This document shows, piece by piece, positions 27,629 through 37,074 of a DNA stretch of 64,000 nucleotides. The position numbers and the translations under genes were made by a program. The notes below the pieces were generated by a model. The model was not told where the DNA came from, searched no databases, and saw only the letters and a list, made by a program, of their open reading frames with translations. This stretch comes from Planctomycetota bacterium (GTDB taxonomy: Bacteria > Planctomycetota > PUPC01 > DSUN01), in assembly GCA_035384565.1 (NCBI GenBank), contig DAOOIT010000025.1, positions 1 to 64,000 of the forward strand, given 5' to 3'. Within the stretch, counting starts at the first letter, position 1. Each line of letters starts with the position of its first letter.

Positions 27629-28252
27629 ATGGTACGCAACGTGGGCTGTGTGGCGTTGGCGGCGTTGGCGCTGGGCGGCCTGGCGGCGCGGGCGGCCGAC
27701 GAAGGCTTCAAGCCGCTCTTCGACGGCAAGACGCTCGAGGGCTGGAGCGGCGACCCCGAGCTGTGGAAGGTCGAGGACGGGGCCATCGCCGGCTCGACCG
27801 ACGAGAAGCCGATCAAGCACAACACCTTCCTCGCGACAACGAAGAGCTACAAGAACTTCGTCCTGCGCCTCAAGTTCAAGCTGCGCAACGGCAACTCAGG
27901 CGTGCAGGTGCGCAGCAAGCAGTTCCCCGACTATGTGGTGCGCGGCTACCAGCCCGACATCGCCGAATCCCGCTACACAGGCATTCTCTACGAGGAGGGG
28001 GGCCGCGGCATCCTGGCCGACGTCAAGCCCGACGAGGTGGCCAAGGTCGTCAAGAAGGGCGACTGGAACGACTACGTCATCACCTGCGACGGCCCCCGGA
28101 TCAAGATCGAGCTGAACGGCACGACGACGGTGGATTACACCGAGAAGGACCCGGCGAAGGGCGCGGCAGAGGGGATCATCGCCCTCCAGCTCCACGTGGG
28201 GGCGAAGATGAAGGTGTGGTTCAAGGACATCGAACTCAAGGAACTGCCGTAG
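27629..28252 (+). CDS. 3-keto-disaccharide hydrolase-like (DUF1080) exported protein
   Basis: A 207-aa protein with a signal peptide (residues of about 1-23, ending ARAAD). It shows the DUF1080 hallmark FKPLFDGKTLEGWSG, then FVLRLKFKLRNGNSGVQVRS and a C-terminal ELKELP. The family has a concanavalin-like beta-sandwich fold and is greatly expanded in Planctomycetota. Some members cleave 3-keto-glycosides. A single-gene unit with its own promoter, upstream of prfB. Confidence 0.88.
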   Translation: MVRNVGCVALAALALGGLAARAADEGFKPLFDGKTLEGWSGDPELWKVEDGAIAGSTDEKPIKHNTFLATTKSYKNFVLRLKFKLRNGNSGVQVRSKQFPDYVVRGYQPDIAESRYTGILYEEGGRGILADVKPDEVAKVVKKGDWNDYVITCDGPRIKIELNGTTTVDYTEKDPAKGAAEGIIALQLHVGAKMKVWFKDIELKELP

Positions 28253-28324
28253 AGCGCGCGTCCGCGGGCCGTCCGAGCCGCTGCGGGCGGGGCATCCTGC
28301 CCGGGCTTCGCTGGGCAAAAAGCC

Positions 28325-28352
28325 TTGACAGCGCTGCATTTACCCGTACAAT
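28325..28352 (+). promoter_or_regulatory. Promoter of prfB
   Basis: TTGACA at 28325-28330, a 16-bp spacer and TACAAT at 28347-28352; predicted leader of about 40 nt. Confidence 0.65.
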
Positions 28353-28399
28353 ATAGCCCCTGTGTCGAATTGCGCCCAGTGCGGGCAGCGAGGGTGTGC

Positions 28400-29528
28400 A
28401 TGGAAACCGACTTGCGGGAGCGCCTGGCCGAAGCCCGGCGGCCCCTGGAAGAACTCCTGGTGTCTCTTTGACATCGCGTCGAAAGAGGCCGAGCTGGCCA
28501 AGGTCGAGGCCCGCATGGGCCAGCCCAACTTCTGGGCCGACCAGGAGGCCGCCCAGCGCACCGTGAAGGAGCTCAAACGCCTGCGGGCCATCGTTGACCC
28601 CCTGCGCGGATTCCAGAAGCGTGCGAAGGACCTCGACGAGTTCCTCACCCTGGCCGCCGACGAAGGGGACCAGGCGGCCCTGGCCGACGTGGAGCGGGAC
28701 CTCGCGGCCTTCGAGAACGAGCTCGGGCGCTTCCAGCTCAAGGCCATGCTCAGCGGCCGCTACGACAGCCAGGACGCCTTCCTGACCATTCAGGCCGGCG
28801 CCGGCGGCACCGAGGCCTGCGACTGGGTGAGCATGCTGCTCCGCATGTACAGCCGCTGGATCGAGCGCAAGGGCTACGACGCGACGATCGTCGACTCGAT
28901 GGAGGGCGATGCCGCCGGGCTGCGGAGCGTGACACTCGACGTCCGCGGCCCCTTCGCCTACGGCTACCTGCGCACCGAGGTGGGCGTGCATCGCCTCGTG
29001 CGGATTTCGCCCTTCGATGCGCAGGCCCGACGGCACACGTCGTTCGCGTCGGTGGACGTGGCGCCGCAGCTCGACGAGGCCGAGGTGGACATCGAGATTG
29101 ACGAGAAGGACCTGAAGATTGACCGCTTCCGCTCGGGCGGCCCGGGCGGCCAGAACGTGAACAAGGTGGAGACGGCCGTGCGGATCACCCACCTGCCCAC
29201 GGGCATCGTGGTGGCCGCGCAGACCGAGCGCTCGCAGCACCAGAACCGCGCGGTGGCGATGCGCATCCTCAAGGCGCGCCTCTATGCCCGCCGCCAAGAG
29301 GAGCGCGCCGCCGAGCTCGCCGCCCTGAGCGGCACCAAGATGGAGATCGCCTTCGGCAGCCAGCGGCGCAACTACGTCCTCCAGCCCTACAAGCTGGCCA
29401 AGGACCTCGTCGCCGACGTGGAGACCAGCGACGTGGACGGCGTGCTCGACGGCGACCTGGACCAGTTCATGGAGGCGTACCTCAAGAAGAAGCTCAGCGA
29501 AGGGGCCTTGCAGGCCGCCGGCACATGA
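28400..29528 (+). CDS. prfB: Peptide chain release factor 2 with programmed +1 frameshift
   Basis: The zero frame opens at ATG 28400 and reads 23 codons to a TGA at 28469-28471, inside the classical slippery site CTTTGAC. A +1 shift on CTT skips one base and resumes at GAC (28470), giving a product of about 375 aa. RF2 terminates at UGA and UAA, so low RF2 promotes the shift: autoregulation. Downstream signatures are SPFDAQARRHTSFASV (codon-recognition SPF) and SGGPGGQNVNKVET (catalytic GGQ). The Shine-Dalgarno-like booster ahead of the site is weak here (CTGGTG instead of AGGGGG). glyA follows after 16 nt. Confidence 0.93.
28466..28472 (+). promoter_or_regulatory. RF2 programmed frameshift site CTTTGAC
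   Basis: CTT (28466-28468) followed by TGA and C. Position and sequence match the conserved RF2 recoding site, and the two frames join into one continuous RF2 protein only if one base is skipped here. Confidence 0.9.
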
Positions 29529-29544
29529 GAGGAATCAGGACCTG

Positions 29545-30846
29545 ATGGGCGCCGAAGCGATGGACAACCCGCTGCACCTGGTGGACCCCGAAATCCACGA
29601 GGCCGTGTGCCGCGACCTGCACCGCCAGCTCACCCGGATTGACCTGATCGCCGCCGAAAACTACACGAGCGCGGCGGTGCTCATGGCCACCGGCTCGGTC
29701 ATGACCAACAAGTACGCCGAAGGCTATCCCGGCGCCCGCTACTATGCCGGATGCGAGTGGATTGATGTCGCCGAGCGCCTCGCCATCGAGCGCGCGAAGC
29801 AGATCTTCGGCGCCGAGCACGCCAACGTGCAGCCCCACTGCGGCACCCAGGCCAACATGGCCGTCTACTTCGCCTTCCTGAAACCGGGCGACACGATTCT
29901 CGCGATGGACCTGGCGCACGGCGGCCACCTCTCGCACGGCGCGCCCAAGAGCTTCTGCGGCGCCCTCTACCACGTGGTGCCCTACAGCGTCAGCCGCGAG
30001 ACCGAGATGATCGACCTCGACCAGGTGCGCGACCTGGCCCTCAAGCACCGCCCCCGGCTCATCGTCACCGGCGCCAGCTCGTACCCGCGCTTCATCTACT
30101 TCGACCAGTTCCACGCCATCGCCCAGGAAGTGGGCGCGCTGCTCATGGCCGACATCGCGCACCCCGCGGGCCTGGTGGCGGCGGGGCTGCACCCCTCGCC
30201 CGTGCCCTACGCCGACTTCGTGACCGCCACGACCCACAAGACCATGCGCGGCCCGCGCGGCGGCATCATCCTGTGCAAGCACCAGCACGCCGCGAAAATT
30301 GACGCCCAGGTCTTCCCCGGCATCCAGGGCGGCCCCATGATGCACACGGTCGCCGGCAAGGCCGTCGCCCTCAAAGAGGCCCTGAGCCCCGACTTCAAGG
30401 ACTACCAGGCCCAGATCCTCGCCAACTGCCAGGCCATGCTGCGCGCGCTCCAGGAGCGCGGCTACCGCATCGTCACCGGCGGCAGCGACAACCACCTGTT
30501 CCTCGTGGACCTGCGCAACGTGGGCATGACCGGCCGCCTCGCCTGCCAGCTCCTCGACGAGGCCGGCATCACGCTCAACCAGAACCTCATCCCCTTCGAC
30601 CCCCGCAGCGCGCGCGAGACCAGCGGCATCCGCATCGGCACCCCCGCCGTCACCACCCGCGGCATGAAGGAGCCGGAGATGGCCCTCATCGCCGACTGGA
30701 TTGACCAGGTGCTGCGGCGCCCCGACGACGAGGCCCTGCGCGCGCGCCTCCGGGCCCAGGTCGAAGAGCTCTGCCTCCAGTTCCCCATCTACACAGGGTT
30801 GTCCGGCACCTTTCTGCCGGAGATTGCCGAACGCGTCGGCGCTTGA
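29545..30846 (+). CDS. glyA: Serine hydroxymethyltransferase
   Basis: A 433-aa PLP enzyme interconverting serine and glycine with tetrahydrofolate, the main source of one-carbon units. IDLIAAENYTS, NKYAEGYPGARYYAGCEWID and the PLP lysine in TTHKTMRGPRGG (Lys near 232) are diagnostic. It starts 16 nt after prfB and probably shares its transcript. No riboswitch-like sequence fits in the short gap. Confidence 0.95.
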   Translation: MGAEAMDNPLHLVDPEIHEAVCRDLHRQLTRIDLIAAENYTSAAVLMATGSVMTNKYAEGYPGARYYAGCEWIDVAERLAIERAKQIFGAEHANVQPHCGTQANMAVYFAFLKPGDTILAMDLAHGGHLSHGAPKSFCGALYHVVPYSVSRETEMIDLDQVRDLALKHRPRLIVTGASSYPRFIYFDQFHAIAQEVGALLMADIAHPAGLVAAGLHPSPVPYADFVTATTHKTMRGPRGGIILCKHQHAAKIDAQVFPGIQGGPMMHTVAGKAVALKEALSPDFKDYQAQILANCQAMLRALQERGYRIVTGGSDNHLFLVDLRNVGMTGRLACQLLDEAGITLNQNLIPFDPRSARETSGIRIGTPAVTTRGMKEPEMALIADWIDQVLRRPDDEALRARLRAQVEELCLQFPIYTGLSGTFLPEIAERVGA

Positions 30847-30865
30847 GTGAGAAGGACGCCCGACC

Positions 30866-32575
30866 ATGCAGAACAGAACGCTGGCTTTCCCGTCCGCTCT
30901 GCTCCTCATCGCAGCAGCCGCCTTCGCGGCCGAGGAACGCCCCAAGACGTGGATCGAGCACGTCCGCTTCCACACCCTGAGCACCCTGCGGAGCCTGGGC
31001 CGGGAGCTCGACGCGGCCGTCGTCGCCGTGCGCAGCAACGCCACCGGGCTCAAGAACGACGTGACGCAGGGGCTGGCCAGCGTCACGACCGAGGGCCGCC
31101 GCGGCCTCGAGCACGCCAGCCGCGCCGTCTCGGCCACCACCGCGCGCGCCTTCCGCGACACCCACGACACCTTTCTGAGCGCCGGCCGCACGCTCGTGCC
31201 CGGCGTGGCCAGCCAGCCCAAGGCGAAGACCCCGGTCGCAACCGACCGCCTGGTTGACTCCCCCATGCTCGCTCCCCACTTCCTTCGCGGCAACGACATC
31301 ATCCTCGCCTGGCACCTCGACACGGGCGACCACCCCTTCCGCCGCAGCGCCGTCCTCAGCGACCGCCTGATCCTTGAGACCGAGGGCCTCGACCTCTTCT
31401 CGTTCGAGCCCAGGACCGGCGTCCTCCACTGGCTCTACAGCCTGCCCGGCCCCAGCAACGGCGCCTACGACAGCGACGAGGACGCGATCTTCCTCATCGC
31501 GAAGGATATCTACTACGAGATCGACCGGATGGTGGGCCGGCCGCGTCGCCGCTTCGCCCTCACGTTCCCCGCCTCCAATCCCCCGTCCGTGCATGGCAAC
31601 GAGGTGATCATCAACTCCTGGGAGCGCCGCGTCATCGCCCTGAACCGCGAGACGCGGGTCCGCGAATGGGCCTTCGTGCCCGACGACAACGTCGTCGCCG
31701 CCGTCAAGGCCCAGAACGAGCTGGTCTACGTGCCCGACCTCGCCGGCAACCTCTTCGCCTACTCCACCAATGGGCGGCAGGCCCGTTGGACCTACAAGGC
31801 GCACGACGCCTTCCGCGTCACCCCCGTCCTCGGCCTCACCAACATGATCCTCCCGGCCGACGACTTCTTCGTCCACTGCGTCAACCGCTTCAGCGGCCTC
31901 GCCCACTGGAAGTACCCCGTCCAGGGCCTGGTCACCCAGCCCGTCTGGCTGGAGGAACGCGCCGTCTACTTCGCCGCCGACGGCGACGCCTTCTACGCGG
32001 TGGAGCCCAAGGAAGGCAAGCTGATCTGGCGCGTGCCCAAGGGCGGCTGGCCCGTCGCCGTCGGGCAGGAGAACCTCTATATCCAGGGCGCCGGCAAGGA
32101 GATCTGGTGCATCGACCGCAAGACGGGCGAGAAGAAGTGGGCCGTCTCCGCCGAGCCCTTCACCTACTTCGTCCGAAACACCGTGAGCGACCACATCTTC
32201 CTCGGCACCGATGACGGCCAGATCTACGCCTTCTATCTCCGGGGCGACCACCTCGAGAAGAAGGCCCCGCCCGCGCTCGAGAAGGGCAAAGAGCACGAGG
32301 CCCCCGGCGGCGTCGAGCCGCACGAGCCGGGCGCCAAGGAAGACACCGAACACGCCGCGCCCAAGCCCAAGACGCCGGCGCCGAAGCGCCTCGGGCCGCC
32401 CGCCAAGAAGGCCGAGCCGCCGGCCGCCGAGGAACCCAAGGCGGAACCGAAGGCCGAGGAAGAGCCGCCCGCGGCCAAGGAGGCGCCCCGCGCGAAAGCC
32501 AACACGCCCGCGGGCGAGAAGACCCCCGCCGAGCTCGAAGAAGAAGAGGAGGCCGCGAAGAAGAAGAAAGAGTAG
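30866..32575 (+). CDS. Exported PQQ-like beta-propeller protein with Lys/Pro/Glu tail
   Basis: A 569-aa protein with a signal peptide (residues of about 1-22). A helical stretch follows (about 30-125), then a propeller of PQQ-type blades with repeated phrases such as LDLFSFEPRTGVLHWLY, LFAYSTNGRQARWTY and FYAVEPKEGKLIWRV. The last 100 residues are low-complexity Lys/Pro/Ala/Glu (PKPKTPAPKRLG, EEEEEAAKKKKE). BamB-like or quinoprotein-like scaffolding is possible, but no PQQ-ligand triad is evident. It lies in a long plus-strand run from prfB to the flavin oxidoreductase. Confidence 0.75.
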   Translation: MQNRTLAFPSALLLIAAAAFAAEERPKTWIEHVRFHTLSTLRSLGRELDAAVVAVRSNATGLKNDVTQGLASVTTEGRRGLEHASRAVSATTARAFRDTHDTFLSAGRTLVPGVASQPKAKTPVATDRLVDSPMLAPHFLRGNDIILAWHLDTGDHPFRRSAVLSDRLILETEGLDLFSFEPRTGVLHWLYSLPGPSNGAYDSDEDAIFLIAKDIYYEIDRMVGRPRRRFALTFPASNPPSVHGNEVIINSWERRVIALNRETRVREWAFVPDDNVVAAVKAQNELVYVPDLAGNLFAYSTNGRQARWTYKAHDAFRVTPVLGLTNMILPADDFFVHCVNRFSGLAHWKYPVQGLVTQPVWLEERAVYFAADGDAFYAVEPKEGKLIWRVPKGGWPVAVGQENLYIQGAGKEIWCIDRKTGEKKWAVSAEPFTYFVRNTVSDHIFLGTDDGQIYAFYLRGDHLEKKAPPALEKGKEHEAPGGVEPHEPGAKEDTEHAAPKPKTPAPKRLGPPAKKAEPPAAEEPKAEPKAEEEPPAAKEAPRAKANTPAGEKTPAELEEEEEAAKKKKE

Positions 32576-32642
32576 CGCGGCCCGGCCGCGCCCGGCGGCG
32601 AAGCAACGGCACCTCGGAAACGTCCGCGCGAGAGAGCACCCC

Positions 32643-33635
32643 GTGATCATTCGCACCCAAGCCCACGCACGCGCGGCGCTCCTCGGCAACCCGTCCGACG
32701 GCTACTACGGCAAGACCATCGCCTTCATCATCCGCAACTTCACCGCCGAGGTCACCCTCTGGGAGAGCCCCGAGCTGGAGATCCTCGACAGCGACGAGGA
32801 CCGCTCGCGCTTCCGCAGCCTCGACGACCTGGTGCACCAGACCCGCCTCTACGGCTACTACGGCGGCGTGCGGCTCATCAAGGCCGCCATCAAGAAGTTC
32901 GCCGAGCACTTCGCCGCCCGCAACATCGTGCTCCCGCACCGCAACTTCACCCTGCGCTATCACAGCACCATCCCGCGCCTCGTCGGCCTGGGCGGCTCCA
33001 GCGCCATCGTGGTCGCCGTGATGCGCGCCCTGATGCGCTTCTACGACCTCGAGATCCCCAAGACCATTCTCCCCACGCTCGCCCTGCACGCCGAGACCGA
33101 GGAGCTCAAGATCCCCGCCGGCCTCCAGGACCGCGTGATCCAGACCTACGAGGGCGTGGTCTACATGGACTTCGCCCGCCACCTCCTCGAGACGCAGGGC
33201 TACGGCGCCTACGAGCCCCTGCCGAAGGACTGCCTGCCCAACCTCTTTGTGGCCTACAGCGAGGAGCACGCCGAGGGCACCGAGGTGACCCACAGCGACC
33301 TGCGCAGCCGCTTCGACCGCGGCGATCGCGTCGTCGTGGCGGCCATGAAGAAGTTCGCAAGCTTCGCGGAGCAGGGCCGCGACGCCATCGTCGCCGGCGA
33401 CACTGCGCGGCTCGGCGAGCTGATGAACGCCAACTTCGACCTCCGCCGCAGCATCATGACCCTCAAGCCGGGCCAGATCGCGATGGTCGAGGCCGCGCGC
33501 AAGCTGGGCGCCCCCTGCAAGTTCGCCGGCTCGGGCGGCGCCGTCGTCGGGCTCTACTCCTCCGAGAAGCAATATGCCGCCCTCCGCGACACCTATCGCG
33601 CGCTCGGCTGCCGCATCCTCAAGCCCAAGACGTGA
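32643..33635 (+). CDS. GHMP kinase, glucuronokinase-like
   Basis: A 330-aa protein from a GTG start after GAGAGAG. The N-terminal ARAALLGNPSDGYYGKTIAF closely resembles plant glucuronokinases. The GHMP ATP loop is PRLVGLGGSSAIV near residue 112. The C-terminal motif is KFAGSGGAVVGLY. GHMP kinases phosphorylate small molecules such as sugars or mevalonate; by resemblance this one may make glucuronate 1-phosphate, a route to UDP-glucuronate. A sugar-1-phosphate nucleotidyltransferase is encoded 5.4 kb downstream on the other strand, which could serve as the next step (inference). Confidence 0.78.
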   Translation: MIIRTQAHARAALLGNPSDGYYGKTIAFIIRNFTAEVTLWESPELEILDSDEDRSRFRSLDDLVHQTRLYGYYGGVRLIKAAIKKFAEHFAARNIVLPHRNFTLRYHSTIPRLVGLGGSSAIVVAVMRALMRFYDLEIPKTILPTLALHAETEELKIPAGLQDRVIQTYEGVVYMDFARHLLETQGYGAYEPLPKDCLPNLFVAYSEEHAEGTEVTHSDLRSRFDRGDRVVVAAMKKFASFAEQGRDAIVAGDTARLGELMNANFDLRRSIMTLKPGQIAMVEAARKLGAPCKFAGSGGAVVGLYSSEKQYAALRDTYRALGCRILKPKT

Positions 33636-33681
33636 TGCCGTGTCCCGAGGACGACGCGACCCCCTCTTTCGGGAGAGCCTC

Positions 33682-36600
33682 ATGCCCCTGGAACACGCCC
33701 GCCGCCTGCTACCCTCCTTGGTTCTGGCCGCCTCCTGCCTGGCCGTCGCCGGGGAGGCCACGCCGCCCTTGAAGCCCGACCCGCGAGCGCCCGCCGAGTT
33801 CGCCGTCACGGACCGGGTGCTGCGCTCGGCCGCCCAGGTGCCGCCCCTGGGCGCCAACGGCTGGGGCCGCTGCGGCGCCATCGAGTGGGCCGCCAACAAC
33901 TTCGTCCATAACCCCGGCAATGAGCCGATCCACTGGCAGAACCTCCACCGCGCCATCAGGGTCGGCCCCAACTGGTTCGAGATTGACGGCGGCGGGGTCT
34001 CGTGGTACGACCTGTGGGCCAGCGGCTTCCTCAGCGGCGCCGACGTGCGCATCTACCGCCTCGCGGACAAGGAGGGCAAGGGCCTGCCGCCCAAGGACGG
34101 CTACCTGGACCTGAGCCTCGCCGACCATGTGAAGTTCCTTGGCAGGGCCAAGGTCATCCCCGCCGGCAGCCCCGGGTTCCCCGATGGCGGCTGGGTCGTC
34201 TCGGCCTACGGCGACGTGTTCCCCAACGCCTGGATCCGCCACGGCAACACCTCTGTTACCGACTTCTCCGCCGTCGAAAACGGCAGAACCTACTGGTACA
34301 CCGTCGTGGCGGTGGACAAGGACAACCAGGAATCCGACGTGGCGAGCGAGGCCAGCGCCACGCCGCAGGCCGGCCTCGGCACCCCGCCCCGCATCGTCAT
34401 CGCCAACGAGGACAAAGTGCCGCTCCTCCTGCCCGGCAAGGCGTTCGACTTCGCCCCGCCCGCCGTCTTCGGCGGCCAGCCGCCCTTCGCCTGGCAGGCC
34501 GTGGATGCCCAGGGCAAGCCGGCCCCCCTGCCCGACGGCCTGAAGCTCGACCCCACGACAGGCCGCCTCACGGGCACACCAGCGGGCGTGCTGGAGAACG
34601 TGCGGCTCTGGCTCCGGGTCACCGACGCCCGGGGCCGTCACGACACGCGGGCCTACGTGCTCAACCCCAAGGGTTGGGACGAGGCCCCGGCCCCGAAGAG
34701 CAAGGCGAGGCCCCCGGCGAAGAAGGGCAACGCCGCGGAGAAGCCCGAGCCGCCCACGGACGTCAAGGCGACCGCCGGCGACGGCTTTGTGACGATCACC
34801 TGGAAGCCCAGCCCCGCGCCCGGCGTCGTAGCCTATCGCCTCAAGCGCGCCACGGCGCCCCTCGCGAAGCAGGAGAAGCGCGTGTACCTCGCCGAGGGCG
34901 CGCCCGCGCTCGAGCCGCTCGACTACGTGGTCGTCGAGAAGAAGTTCGACCCCTTCGACATGCGGGCCGTCCACCCGCGCGTGCGGGGCATCGGCAACCC
35001 CGCACACTCGCCCGCGTGGCACTGGAACGCCGACCTCTCAAGGGTGTCGCTTTCGCTCGTGCCGCACCCGAAGCCTGTGCCGGCCGCGATGCGCGACGCA
35101 GGGGAGGCCTGCCTCCAGGTCCGGGCGCCCGAGGGCGAGCACTCGATCAGCCAGACCGTGTTCATCGGCACCGACATGGGCGGCGAGTCGGTGTGGTACG
35201 GCCAGCTCGAGCCGGGGTGCAAGTACCGCCTCGAGGTCTGGCTCCGCCAGCAGGGCCTCGCCAACGGCGGCGCCGTGGCCTTCTCCTATGGCAAGGGCTA
35301 CCCCGAGATCAAACACGCCTTCGCGGTGGGCGACGAGTGGAAGCTGTTCACCTTCGACTTCGTCGGACCCGAGCGGCCGGCCAAGCTCTGGCACTTCGGC
35401 CACACGTTCACCTTCAGCGGCCCGGGCACGCTGTGGCTGGACAACTGCCGCATCTTCCGCACCGACATCCCCGGGGCGCTCGAGAAGCCCTACGTGCCGC
35501 ATCCCGTGGTGCTCGACGAGCTGCTCGCCTCGCAGCCCGCGGCGGGACGCAAGGGCGCCCATCGCATCTGGTTCCTCGACCGCGACGCCACGATGGCCTC
35601 GATCCTCTCGTGGCACGCCACCTCGCAAGTGCGGCCCGACTGGCGCACCGCCGTCAGCGGCACGATGGCCATGACGCTGCCCATGGCGCTCGAGTTCGAC
35701 CGCTGCACCGGCCCCGACGCCGCCTCGCGCATGCGCCCCTGGCTCGTCCTCCAGCACCTCTGCCACGACGAGGCCGACTGGCTGGCCCTCGTCGAGTACC
35801 TCGCGGCGCCCTACGACCCGAAGGCCGACACCCCCGAGGCCAAGCCCTGGGCCTTCCGCCGCTTCCAGCAGCGCGGCCTCGGCACGCCCTGGACCGATGA
35901 GTTCGCCGAGATCATCGTCGAGTTCGGCAACGAGACCTGGCACAACGGCGTCTTCGACGACTGGCTCGGCTTCCGCACCCGCAACTGGGTGCACGCCGGC
36001 GGCCCCGAATACGGCCTCTTCTGCCGCTACCTCATCGAGAACATGAAGAAGAGCCCGCACTGGAAGCCGCAGGGCCTCGACAAGAAAATCCGCTTCTGCC
36101 TCGGCGCCAACTACGACGGGCGGATTGACAAGGACGGCCAGGTGCGCGGCTATGGCGAGGAGGCGATGCAGACCTGTCCCCACGCCGACATCCTGGGCCA
36201 CGCCAACTACGTGGGGCCGAAGTGGGAGACCGGCGACAAGTCCTCCGGCGTCTTCGACGACCACGGCGTACAGGAGACCCTCCTGGGCTTCCTCACCGGC
36301 GTGCGGGCGGGCCAGGAGCGGATGCGCGACGCCCGCGAGCAGCTCGCCCGGACCCATCACCCCTACGACATCGCCGCCTACGAGGGCGGCCCCAGCGGCT
36401 ACGCGCTGCCCGGCCGCGACAACGCCGCCCAGCGCGAGGCCAACGAGAACTACGGCAAGAGCCTGGCCATGGCCGTCGCCTGCGCCGATGCGTGGCTCGG
36501 CAGCTATGAGCTCGGCTGGACCGACCAGTGCTTCCTCGGCTACGGCCAGGGCAACTACTGGAACAGCCACACCTGGTTCACCAACGGCTTCCGCCCTTGC

Positions 36601-37062
36601 CCCGGCTGGCAACTGCTCGCGATGCGGAACCGCCATGCCTCGGGCGACCTGGTGGCCGTCGAGACGCGCGCCGTGCCCGCCCTCGAACGCCGCACAGGCC
36701 GGGCAACGGCCACATATCCCCTGCTCGGCGCCTACGCGATGCGCGACGGCGGCCGCTGGAGCGTCTTCGTCGTCTCGCGCAAGCTCGACGGCGCGCACGA
36801 CGGGGCGGATTTCGGCGACGGCTACACGCCCGTGACGCTGCGGCTGCCCTTCGCCAAGGCAGCGAAGATCACGGTCCACAAGCTCACCGGCGACCCGCGG
36901 GCCAACAACCGCCAGAAGCTCAACATCGCCCCGCAGTCGCAGGAGGTGCCGGCAACCGCCCTCAAGGAAGGGGTCCTGGCGATCAACGCCGAGACTGGCG
37001 GCGGCCAGGGCGGCATGCCGCCGGGCTCGATCTTCCTTTACGTGATCGAAGGCGCCAAGTGA
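33682..37062 (+). CDS. Large exported multidomain glycoside-hydrolase-like protein
   Basis: A 1126-aa protein with a signal peptide (residues of about 1-24, ending AVAGE). A fibronectin type III-like unit comes first (YWYTVVAVDKDNQES near 215). A putative Ig/He_PIG domain follows near 250-330 (LPDGLKLDPTTGRLTGTPAG), then a second FN3 unit near 355-415 (PPTDVKATAGDGFVTITW). A jelly-roll-like region (about 450-600) and a large C-terminal domain (about 600-1126) complete it. VEFGNETWHN is an Asn-Glu pair typical of clan GH-A acid/base residues. Substrate is unknown; extracellular polysaccharide is likely. The next gene, coding for a metallopeptidase-like protein, begins 12 nt on. Confidence 0.7.
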   Translation: MPLEHARRLLPSLVLAASCLAVAGEATPPLKPDPRAPAEFAVTDRVLRSAAQVPPLGANGWGRCGAIEWAANNFVHNPGNEPIHWQNLHRAIRVGPNWFEIDGGGVSWYDLWASGFLSGADVRIYRLADKEGKGLPPKDGYLDLSLADHVKFLGRAKVIPAGSPGFPDGGWVVSAYGDVFPNAWIRHGNTSVTDFSAVENGRTYWYTVVAVDKDNQESDVASEASATPQAGLGTPPRIVIANEDKVPLLLPGKAFDFAPPAVFGGQPPFAWQAVDAQGKPAPLPDGLKLDPTTGRLTGTPAGVLENVRLWLRVTDARGRHDTRAYVLNPKGWDEAPAPKSKARPPAKKGNAAEKPEPPTDVKATAGDGFVTITWKPSPAPGVVAYRLKRATAPLAKQEKRVYLAEGAPALEPLDYVVVEKKFDPFDMRAVHPRVRGIGNPAHSPAWHWNADLSRVSLSLVPHPKPVPAAMRDAGEACLQVRAPEGEHSISQTVFIGTDMGGESVWYGQLEPGCKYRLEVWLRQQGLANGGAVAFSYGKGYPEIKHAFAVGDEWKLFTFDFVGPERPAKLWHFGHTFTFSGPGTLWLDNCRIFRTDIPGALEKPYVPHPVVLDELLASQPAAGRKGAHRIWFLDRDATMASILSWHATSQVRPDWRTAVSGTMAMTLPMALEFDRCTGPDAASRMRPWLVLQHLCHDEADWLALVEYLAAPYDPKADTPEAKPWAFRRFQQRGLGTPWTDEFAEIIVEFGNETWHNGVFDDWLGFRTRNWVHAGGPEYGLFCRYLIENMKKSPHWKPQGLDKKIRFCLGANYDGRIDKDGQVRGYGEEAMQTCPHADILGHANYVGPKWETGDKSSGVFDDHGVQETLLGFLTGVRAGQERMRDAREQLARTHHPYDIAAYEGGPSGYALPGRDNAAQREANENYGKSLAMAVACADAWLGSYELGWTDQCFLGYGQGNYWNSHTWFTNGFRPCPGWQLLAMRNRHASGDLVAVETRAVPALERRTGRATATYPLLGAYAMRDGGRWSVFVVSRKLDGAHDGADFGDGYTPVTLRLPFAKAAKITVHKLTGDPRANNRQKLNIAPQSQEVPATALKEGVLAINAETGGGQGGMPPGSIFLYVIEGAK

Positions 37063-37074
37063 CCGGAGGCCGCT

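Noticed and set aside
28362..28470. RF2 translated in one frame from 28362 without frameshift
   Set aside because: The upstream part of that frame is Cys/Trp/Pro-rich and unlike RF2, while the zero frame from 28400 gives a normal RF2 N-terminus ending at CTTTGAC.
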